A DNA stretch of 64,000 bases from Megalobrama amblycephala (taxonomy: Eukaryota; Chordata; Actinopteri; Cypriniformes; Xenocyprididae): assembly GCF_018812025.1 (NCBI RefSeq), contig NC_063050.1, positions 8,991,539-9,055,538 of the forward strand, given 5' to 3'. The position numbers and the translations under genes are program-made. Below, in pieces: positions 47,182-58,600 of the stretch; position 1 is the stretch's first letter, and the number at the start of each line of letters is the position of its first letter. The notes under the pieces were generated by a model. It was not told where the DNA came from. It did no database searches and saw nothing but the letters and a program-made list of their open reading frames with translations.

Positions 47182-48745
47182 CATGGGAAGGGAATGTCTG
47201 TTGCTCTGCTCCACCCATTATCCCAGTCTGGCTTTCAGCCTGTTTTGGTAGGTCACTTATGAAGTAACTTCAGTTGGAATTGTTTTTGTTGTCGAATAAG
47301 GAATACAAACTAACTTCATTTTGAAACGTAAGTTGCTGTTAAGGACTTTTTTTTATTAAGGTTCCAAACAACACTAAGATTTTTTATTGTATTTATAATC
47401 ATATTAAAATGTTGTTGTTTTTCCAAACTATAAACAGCTCTTTATCTCTTATGCTGATTCTAGCCTGCAAGTGTAATATTGTAAAGTATTTATAATCATA
47501 TTAATAATCTGACTAGATCGTTTGAGATCCATAAACCCCCTCCCGAACATAAACATACCCATTTCATACAGAATGTTTAAAGAATAAAACATAATGGACA
47601 GAAATGTGGAGGAAAAGGACAATTTTAGTAAAAATATAACATTAAAACGATATTTTGAGCCGCTAATCCTACACATACACCTAAACCTACCCATAACAAT
47701 TTCTTAAAACTACATACTGTTATAAATAAAAGAATAACAGACAAACAAACTTTCAAATTTAAATCATAACGACTACGATCTTTGACCATGACGGTCGCTG
47801 CTGAGAATTTGGATCTGTTTCTTACAATCATATGGGTTGTAAAGATTTGGAGAATAGCAAACAAATAAAATTGATGTGATTTGTGAGTTTATGTTGTTTT
47901 GGTGTATCTTATGGTTGTATTGTCAGTCGCTGCAAAGGAGAAAATGCCTTCTGTGTCACACAACAAACAAACTAAATATTACAAAATGGTTAAACAATTA
48001 CAGAAATTTCAAAGTGTTTCAAAGTGTAGTCTTGTTTAACATTATGTAATCCTCCGAAATGAGTTTGCAGCACAAGTCACAAACAAAAATGTTATTTCAT
48101 ATTAAGTAGATGAGTAAACTGCATTCAATAAATTTGACTAAAAACATGTATTGATATGACAATTGAATACAACAGAATTAAAACATTAATGCCATGATTT
48201 TAATATTAATGGGAATTCATACACATCCACACTTGGATATGTTTTACTGCTGTTCATACATAATTATTTTTAAGTTTTAGCGCTATAAATTTGTCAATAT
48301 TGTATGTTTTTGTGTGTATGAAAATGTAAGTAAATGTACATGTGGTAGAACCACACTTTATGTAAAAATACACATTCTCATGAGATCACATTGGTTATTC
48401 TGATGTATTGAATGACAGAAAAGTGTGGATTGTACAACGAGAGCATGATTGTTGAATAAAAATTATGGACCTCTAATACCAAATCAATATAATGCAGAGC
48501 AGAGTTGAGCACCGGTACCGGGGACCGAGAATGACACAAACACGAGAAGTGCTGTTCACTCAAAGTCAAAGTTTATTGAGCTCGCTGTAACTCATATATA
48601 GCAGGGCATTAGGCCAACTGAAAACAAAGGAAAGCTAAATTCATGTATGTTCTCATCATCCATATCAAAGAAACATTAAGACATCAATAACTGCTTATAG
48701 GCTTGAAAAGAACAGTGTGGCTCTTATAAGAAATGACAAGATACT
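47182..48745. other. Non-coding DNA shared with 21650-23465
   Basis: Spacer of duplication copy 2 with several small deletions and insertions relative to copy 1 around 47360-47530. No gene. Confidence 0.6.
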
Positions 48746-49935
48746 CCTTAATTTTCATTTTTGGGTGAACTAACCCTTTATGTCATTAATGACTCACCCT
48801 CATGTCGTTCCAAACCCGTAAGACCTCCGTTCATCTTCGGAACACAGTTTAAGATGTTTTAGATTTAGTCTGAGAGCTTTCTGTCCCACCATTGAAAATG
48901 TATGTACGGTAGACTGTCCATGTCCAGAAAGCTAATAAAAACATCATCAAAGTAGTCCATGTGACATCAGTGGGCTAGTTAGAAGTTTTTGAAGCATCGA
49001 AAATACATTTTGGTCCAAAAAACCCCCAAAAACTACGACTTTATTCAGCATTGTATTCTCTTCCGGTTCTGTTGACAATCCGCGTTCACGACTCCGCAGT
49101 GACCCCTGCTGACGTAATGTCATCTCATCTGCTGAACGTTCCACATGTTCCAGCTGTGGCATTGCTGGGCTCTTAAGTGTCAGCGCCTAAAATGTATCTG
49201 GCCGCGCTGCTCTCTCTGTGGAACCGGGCAGGAATCAAGCGCGTCTCCCCTGGAGTTCTTAGTCGAGCCTGCCACTTATCAGCCAATCAAAAAAAGAAAG
49301 AGGCTACACAATAGCCAATCAGAAAATAGCACTATTGTATCTGGGTAAGATTTAACGCAACAACCAATGAAAAAAAGCATATCCTGGAATTTATAATGCT
49401 AGGAGCTCCACTTTGAGCACAAAGTCATGATCTCCTGTCATGATCCAGTCATGATCTCCTGTTTTAATGTTACAACTAATTCACAACTTTTAGACATGTT
49501 TGTGAAGGTTGTTTTGTTTACAGCGTGCGTCTCCCTCAGACTGTAAACGAAGCTCGAGCGCACCAGATAACACGTCAGCAGCGTCACTGCGGAGTCGTGA
49601 ACGCGGATTGACAACAGACCCGGAAGAGAATACAATGCTGAATAAAGTTGTAGTTTTTGTTATTTTTGGACCAAAATGTATTTTTGATGCTTCAAAAACT
49701 TCTAACTAACCCACTGATGTCACATGGACTAATTTGATGATGTTTTTATTACCTTTCTGGACATGGACAGTATACTGCACATACTTTTTCAACGGAGGGA
49801 CAGAAAGCTCTCGGACTAAATCTAAAATATCTTAAACTGTGTTCCGAAGATGAACGGAGGTCTTACGGGTTTGGAATGACATGAGGGTGAGTCATTAATG
49901 TCAATTTTCATTTTTGGGTGAAATAACCCTTTAAA
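48746..49935. mobile_element. Foldback DNA element (copy 2)
   Basis: Same element as 23466-24585, with the same inverted arms and CCAAT-rich centre. It keeps about 60 bp near 48955-49015 lost from copy 1, has about 25 extra bp near 49335, and its outermost 30 bp (48750-48779) is inverted relative to copy 1. Confidence 0.8.
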
Positions 49936-50468
49936 GGTGTACAAGACTACAACAAATTTAAAAAATAGAATAAGAGATCAAAGACAAACGAAGCAAAATA
50001 TATTCTTCCTAACAATTTTTTTTTCTGCCTTTTATTTGAAACATGAACAATACTGATACTTAAGGTTAAAAACATTAATAATCTAAATGAAGTAAGCTTT
50101 ATACGTGACACAAAGCATAAAGAAAACACTTCGGTGAATACACTCTTTTACATCAATTCATTAACCATTTACCATTTTTGCCCATCCATCTATAAAATGA
50201 TCCCCAAATTACTTCAGTCACATGTCATCACGGCACTCCTGTCAATCATTCAGGGCTCCGCCCACAATGATGCATAAAGGCTGTAATATATTTGTGTGTT
50301 CAAAACATTACAGCCTTTTGTTGTTATGCTGATTAAGAAAGAAAGAAAGACATTGAAGTGAAAACATTGATAATGATATTTAAATAAAAGTATCAAGAAC
50401 ATTAGTCATGATGAAAGAATAATAAGATGTTTTTTTTTTTTCTCTGTCTTGTAGGTATTCTTACTTAC

Positions 50469-51444
50469 TGGAAGATTTACATACACATACGAGTTCAGTT
50501 CGGGTTTTCAATCATCAAGTTGATCAGCCTTTATGAATGAAGAGACAAAGTAAAAACAGGACTGTGTTATTTAAATTTCCATATACTTAAAAGACATTTG
50601 ATATTTCCTCACTGACATTGAGGAGCGTTTAATTCTGTTTGAGTAAAAGTGTAGGAAATCCTCAGTTAAAACATTTACCGTTGAATTCTCATACACAGGT
50701 TCACTCAATTCAACATCACAAGCTTTGTGTCTGTCATGATGAGGTCTGGAATCAACCATCTGTGCCATTAAAAGAAAAAAAAAAAAAACAGAATAGAGAG
50801 AAAATGTAAAAAAAATTATATAAACAACTCATTAAATAAAGTCACAGCTACATTTAAAATTTAACTTTTAGTTACAAATTCATTTACCTGATCAGTAAAC
50901 TACTGATAACCAAATAAATTGTTCTCACCTGAGACTCCTGTGTGTCATTTCTCTTTTTCATCCTCCTGATTACCCTTTAAAGACAATGATTTGACCAATT
51001 ACAACCAATCAGAACTTATGTGATGTTTAATACACAATTATTATTTTGAACCAATAAGGTTTCTCTAAGATGTGACACTGCCATTATTAATGTGATGAAA
51101 TCTGGCGTATCTTCAGGATTTACTGCAGTAAAGATGTGAGCTTCAGACTTCCTCATTCAATAACTAACTGAGTAGCTGTCAGTGTGGAAAGATAGGATGG
51201 AAAATTGGAAATTTTGCTTTGGCTCACATTCATCATGACGTCTCACTGAATTCACAACCTTCTGACTCAGTCACTCATTCACACACACTACATAGTACTG
51301 TAAGACTTGATTTTCCTGCTAAACAAAAACAGAGATCAAGCATCCTGCAATAAAGCAATAAAACTCATCTGGAAAAAGATCTCAAAGTAGTAAAGGACAA
51401 CGCCTTGCCCTAACCCCAAAAGGACAATGCCTCCCCCACACAAA

Positions 51445-51511
<67 letters not shown>

Positions 51512-52657
51512 TCCCTTCCCCCTGACGTAAGTCACTGAAAGTTCTTCAAGAAATATAATGTAACTTGTGTATTTATTGTTTTTCCCTTTTTTATGTTTGC
51601 TATCATTTTAAATGTCTCAGTGTGATTGGTAAAATGGTCTCAGTTTCACAGCAGTCACTGGTATTACGAAGAAGACTGAAAACTAAGGAAAATTCTGTCC
51701 TATCTTTGGGTGGTGCCTTTTGTGAAAACCCACTCCTCTTCCCCCAAAATAGGTGTTGGTGTAATAAATATTTATAACTCTTTTGTTCTGGTCCTGGTAT
51801 AAAAGGTAAAGTGCAAAGCAGTCAGGGGGGATCTTCTGTAGCCAGAAACCCCCATGCAGAGATGGGTGAATGTCTGAAGACATTCACACATCACTGTGTG
51901 TATATGCATTTCTTCGAGTAATTGATGTTATGCATTTATCATTTCTGAATTGGCTTCTAATTGTCTAACTGTAATGTAATTGGCATGATACATTTTTACT
52001 TGACACATAAAATGGTTTATTCTGTATTATTCTTAATTCATTATTTCTAGTAGATTAAAGCGAAGGTATTACCTCAAATCTGTGTTCAGGATTGTTCATA
52101 CGGAAGGTTTAATAGATGGAGCATGGGGCACATCGATTAAGTCCATTTCGATTTCTGACTATCGCTGCCTTAAATAAGTTGCAGTTTTCGTAAATATATA
52201 AAAACTATGCTTTTTGTTACGAGTAAGCAGAGCGCGACCGACTTACCAAACCAGCATCATGATGATCACTGCAGGTCCACAAACCACTCCAATGGATATG
52301 TATAATATCACCAGATGTCCTACAAAAGAGTGAAACATCTGAACAGATTCATTTGCTTCACTTTAGAAAGAGTAATGTAAGTATATGAGCTGCTCTACCT
52401 TTAACAGTCACAGTTACAGCGTCTGATCTCTGAGATCCATGTTGATTGTGAGCCTGACAGTAGAAGCGTCCACTCTGTAGTGCATTGAAACTCTGTCCAG
52501 ATCCAACAGCTGAGCTTTCATTCTCCTTAAACCAGCTGAAGTTCAGAGCAGGAGGGTTTGAATCACTGCTGCAGATCAGAGTCACTGAATCTCCTGACAC
52601 TATTTCACCAGATCCAGTTATCAACACTGAGACATTCCTGGGAGGGTCTAAAACAGA

Positions 52658-52692
<35 letters not shown>

Positions 52693-55600
52693 AACAACAC
52701 ACACACATTAACAATTACAATAAATTTGAAATGTAAATGTGACTATAAACCTCTTCGACCGGCAAACTAAGATAAGGTTTAAATGTTTTGGCTGGGGGCG
52801 CCTGCAGCATCCGACGGGAGTTCAATACTCACTGCAATCGGACGGGTAAGCCCCTGCTGGCAGTGAGGTAAACGTTTAATTATTTTAGATTGGTAAGCGC
52901 TCTAGCGACGTCCGATGAGTGTTCAATACTCGCTGCGATTGGACGGGTAAGCCCCTGCTGGCGTAAATGCAAAACGTTTAGCTATTTTCGACTGGGAGGG
53001 CTCTCGCGCCGTCCGACGGGAGTTCAATACTCGCAGCGATGGGACGGGTAAGCCCAGCCATAGCTGAACGAGAATAGAAAGTTTATACTGTTTCTGAGGT
53101 TCTTATGGGAGCTCAATACTCATGGTGTCAGATTGGAGTTTGACTGATTTGACTGGGTGGTTTGAATCATCTGTTTAGAGGGTTAGTTTGAAGACCGGGA
53201 GATTTCTTGCAACATTGGATGAGGGTGAGTTTTAGGCAGAGCTGGGCTCCTGCGGGAACGGAGGCGACATCACTGCTGTGGCAGTGGAGAGAAAAAGCCA
53301 GAGAAACTGAGCCCCTGTGGGAGCCGAGGCGACATCACTGCTGCGGCAGTGGAGAAATTAGCTAGAAGAACTGATCTGCAGGAGCCGAGGGGACCTCACT
53401 GCTGTGGCAGTGGAGAGAAGGGCCAGAAGAATTGAGCTCCTGCGGGAACCGAGGCGACATCGCTGCACTGGCAATGAGATCATTCCCATTTTATAGGAAT
53501 GATGGTATTAGTTGAGTTTGATTTGGCTTGTGGGTATGTGTGAGAAAATGAGCTGGAGCTGAAAACCTAGCTGATAAGCATTTGTTAGGCTTCTTTAATG
53601 TGGAAACAGTTTGATGTAGTTCTTAAAAGCTTCTTATGACCAGTGACCAGGTGTTTAAATCTGATGCTGGGAAAGGCCTTATTGAACAGCTGTGGTTGCT
53701 GCTCCTATGGGGAATGAATGACTGGAAAAGTGGTTTTCTGGGAGCTTGGAGGTTCTTAATGCTGTTTACATGATATAAATAAAGTAATGTTGAGAAGAGA
53801 AAATCAGGAAAGGCAGGCTGGAGGAATGGCTGGGACCAAGGCTGCTTGCGGAGGTAGCCTCATGCTCGGGCTGGCCCCTGGAACCTAGGGAGAAATGAGG
53901 AGGATAGAAAAGAGGGAAGCTGGGGAAGAGAATAAGGCATCTGGGCACGCACCACTAGTGGAGGCAGCCTCACGCTCGGGTCAGTCCCTGGAGCCTGGGG
54001 AGGAACAAGAAGTGTAGAAAAGAGGGAAGCTGGGGAGTAAAATAAGGCATCTGGGCCTGCGCCGCTAACGGAGGCAGCTTCACGCTAAGGTCCGTGGTTG
54101 AGCTGTAGACCAAAGACAAAAAGAGAGTTTGAGACTGATGACCGGGCCTGCGCTATTAGCGGAGGCATCCTCACGCTAACATCTACAGGCCACAGACAAT
54201 GGGTAGGGTAAGAGACGGTGGGATGAAATGGCTGAAACAGCGGAGCTTGCTCTGCTAGCGGAGGCATCCTCACGCTAGGAGGGAAGGCATTCGCCAAGAG
54301 GGGCGAGCATTGCTATATGTGGTGTGGCACCTGGGAAACTGCAGTGTGTGTGGCTAAGCAGAGGGAGGAGGAGAGTGGGGAATCTGGGGCCCAGCCCATG
54401 CCCGCTGCTGCTGTGGCCTGACGTCTGTCTTCTAGTGCATGAATCGAAGAAGCAAGAGAGAGGAGATGCAAGATGAAAAAGCGGTTATGCGCATCATGAA
54501 GATAGCTGAGCAAAATATAGCAGTTCCTGTTTAGAACAGTTTGGACCATCTATGAAGATGGAAACAAATAAAAATATCCTATTGGTTCCTTATGTGGTGA
54601 GGCTTAGAAATTAACTGTATTTAAGTTAAAGCCCATAAATTCAGTTCGAGTTCAGCGAAACTGTGCAGGGATGAGAAATCGATTATTATTTTTTATTAAT
54701 AAGCCTAAAATGCTTTATAACCTGCATATATTCATCTCTAGCACGATTGTTTGTTACCATACTGTCGTTTACAGTTTGTACTGTCATTGATTGATGTTGA
54801 ATGATCAAACAGCAAAGTAGGCTACAGACTGATTTAGATGATCGTTTGGTCTTTTAACTGTTGCTGGTTTGAGTCACATGCACCTTCATTTAGTAAAGAT
54901 CAAAAGAGACTAGCTTGTAAAAAGAGAGCTTGCTTTGCATAATAATGTGCAACTTGGATTTATTCAATTGTGTTCAACGAGCACTAATGAACCATGAACA
55001 CGCTGCTTGTATGATTTTATTTAATTACATTTATTTATAAATGTATTTATTTATTATTTTTAGTTCTATTTTCCCATACTTATCCAGACCTGGTACTCAA
55101 ATTACTCAAATCAAATTCCATGCTTTATCAAACTGAGTGCGTAGGAACATACAACATAACAGTTTATTCACTGGTTATTCGTCTATGGTTCGTTACTTAC
55201 AGATTTCTGCTAGTTCTAAATATAGATGAACATACAGATGAATAGGAACGGTAAAATTTATTTGAATGCATCAGCAAAAGAACGACTTTAAGAATTTGTC
55301 CTACCAGTGCGCTGCGTCTCTTTACCAATAGTGAAGCTGTGGGTAGAAGTTACAGAAATCCATACTATTACTTTAAGTTTCCAAGCGATTTGTTGATAAG
55401 TCGCAGGACAGCGATGACAATATGTTCCGAGTTTCATAGTGATTCTGCGTGCGAACTGAACGTAATATACGAGCTATACTGTTTGCGTGTTTAACCACAA
55501 GGAAGCGGCACAGTAATTTAGAATGGCAAGTCACAGAAACAATCCCACCGATCAACATTGATCCAGATGGAATGACTGTGAAAATTCAGGAAAGAAGACG

Positions 55601-58600
55601 AGAAGGATTTAAACTGTGCTTCTTGCGGGGTTGAGCTGACGTGGTGGAGAGTGTGAGCTGGCTGGGAACTGGATCTGCGCTGCGGCGCGGCTCCGGGCTT
55701 ACTGAAGGCCTGCTGCGGTGACCTGGCGCTGGAAGAAGGCCCGTTCCTTCGCGGGAAGAGGCGGCATTGCCCGAGACTTGAGCTTGGTGCTCGGCTGCCT
55801 TATTGTCCATTTCTCTATGACAGTAATGATTGAATGGGCCGGAGTAGGGAAATACACAGAAGGAGATCGCGGATGATTCGGACGTGGTGCCAGGTCTTGG
55901 CGTTTTGGCATGCAGGGACCCGTTTGTTTGGGCTGACGCCCCCCCCGAAATAATGCCGTTGGATTGGGAGGCCAGAGGATTGTGGAAAAGATTCCTCGAG
56001 GATGAAAGATTCTTCATCGGACGCGACTTCGGACATGTTGGGAACTTAGGGTGGGACCAAATGCTGGAAACTGTCGAGGATCCTTAGGTGAGTTTTGACT
56101 GTGATTATATACAGGCCTGAACTCATGCCGATTGGGTAGATACGTTGATTACAGATTGTTGACAGCTGGTTGAGATGACGTAATCATTAAGATGACGTGA
56201 TGATTGGGTAGCTTATTTGACTTGTTCCTCCTGAACTACATTAATAAAACATAATTTGTTTTAGTGACGGAAGCAACAGAGTAACAGTGACAAGACAAGA
56301 CATAGATAATATAAAGAATAGAATAATAATATACAATTATATAAGATAGACAAAGTGCAAAAACCAATATAAAATATAGACAATTTGTATGTACAGTTAT
56401 GATGTGTGCAAATTTGAAATATAAATAAATATGTGTTATAAAGTAAATGTATAATAGTGTTGTGTGTTCTGTGTTTGTCAAGTGTTCATGAGATGGATTG
56501 CTTGAGGGAAGAAACTGTTCCTGTGTCTGGTCGTTCTGGTGCTCAGGTCTCTGTAGCGTTGACCAGATGGCAACAGTTCAAAGAGGGAGTGTGCTGGATG
56601 TGAGGGGTCCAGAGTGATCTTTTTTGCCCTTTTTCTTACTCTGGATAAGGACAGTTCTTGGAGAGTGGGGAGGGTTGTACCAATGATTCGCTCAGCAGAC
56701 CGGACTACCATCTGTAGTCTTTTGAGGTCAGATTTGGTAGCTGAGCTGAACCAGACAGATTTAGAAGTGCAAAGGATGGATTCAATGATGGCAGCTCCTG
56801 TGGTAGGTTGAACTTCCTCAGCTGGCGAAGGAAGTGCAGTCTCTGCTGGGCTTTTTTCACAATGGACTCAATGTGGTTGTCCCACTTCAGGTCTTGGGAG
56901 ATGGTGGTGCCCAGGAACCTGAATGACTCCACTGCAGTCACAGCGCTGTTCATGATGGTGAGTAGGGGGAGAGCAGGGGGGTTTCTCCTGAAGTCCACGA
57001 TCATCTCCACTGTCTTGAGCGTGTTGAGCTCCAGGTTGTTAAGACTGCACCAGACAGCCAGCTGTTCAACCTCCAGTCTGTAAGCATACTCGTCACCGTC
57101 CTGGATGAGGCCGATCAGTGTGGTGCCATCTGCAAACTTCAGGAGCTTGACAGAGGGGTCTTTAGATATGCAGTCGTTGGTGTAGAGGGAGAAGAGCAGT
57201 GGGGAGAGAACACAGCCCTGAGGGGCGCCAGTGCTGATGGTGAGGCTGCTGGATGAGAATTTTCCCAGCCTCACTAGCTGCTGCCTGTCTGTCAGGAAGC
57301 TGGTGATCCACAGACAGACAGAGATGTTAAAAGCAGAGCTGAAGTCCACAAACAGGATCCTCACATAAGACCCTGGTCTGTCCAGATGCTGCAGAACATA
57401 ATGCAGTCCCATATTGACTGCATCATCCACAGACCTGTTTGCTCGGTAAGCAAACTGCAGGGGGTCCAGTGATGTCCTTCAGATAAGCCAAAACCAGTCT
57501 TTCAAATGATTGTAATCTACATGTACCAGATGTGGGCCGGATCTGGGCTACACTGTGTTGCTGTCTGGTTAAGTCCAGTAATTTTGATTTTCTTTGGGAC
57601 GGGGATGATGGTGGAGCATTTGAAGCAGGAGGGGACTTCGCACAGCTGGTCCGCGCAGGTTCTCAGACAAGCTGGTGAAACGCTGTCTAGGCCTGGTGCC
57701 TTTCTTCTCTTGTTCTTTCTGAAGACCTGGCGTACGTCATCTTCACTGAACTGAAGTGGAGGAGTGGGGGAGAGGGGGCTTGTTGGAGGTGTTAATGGTG
57801 TTTTTTCAAACCTGCAATAAAACTCATTCAGATCGTCTGCCAGTCGTTGATTCTCCACAGAGCTGGGCGATGGTGTCTTGTAGTTGGTGATGACTTTCAG
57901 ACCTTTCCACTCTGAAGCTGTGTCATTAGAAGAGAACTGATTCCAAAGTTTATCAGAATAATTCCTCTTTGCCACTCTAATCTCCTTTTCCAGTGTGTAT
58001 TTGGCCTGTTTGTGCAAGACTCTGTCCCCATTTCTGCGAGCATCTTCTTTGGCCTGACGGAGCTGGCTGAGTTTTGCAGTGAACCAGGGTTTGTCGTTGT
58101 TGTAAGTTAGATGAGTCCTGGTAGGAATGCACAGATCCTCACAGAAACTGATATATGAAGAAACAGTCTCTGTGAGCTTGTCCAGATCGGTGGCAGCAGC
58201 TTCAAAAACACTCCAAACAGTCCATTCGAAACAGGCTTGTAAAGCCCGCTCTGTTTCGGTGGTCCATCACTTCACAGTCTTTGCTACAGGTTAAGCTGAT
58301 TTCAGTTTCTGCCTGTAGGTCGGTATGAGATGAACTAAACAGTGATCAGAGAGCCCCAAAGCTGCCCGTGGGACAGAGTGATATGCATGCTTTATTGCTG
58401 TGTAACAGTGATCCATACTGTCTCTGGTGGGACAAGTAACATGCTGTCTGTATTTTGGAAGTTCACGTGAGAGAATTGCTTTATTAAAGTCCCCGAGAAT
58501 GATTAGAAGAGAGTCCGGGTGTTGTTGCTCACTCTCTGTGATCATATCAGCGAGTATCTGTAAAGCCGAGCTCACGTGCGCTTGCGGAGGAATGTAGAAT

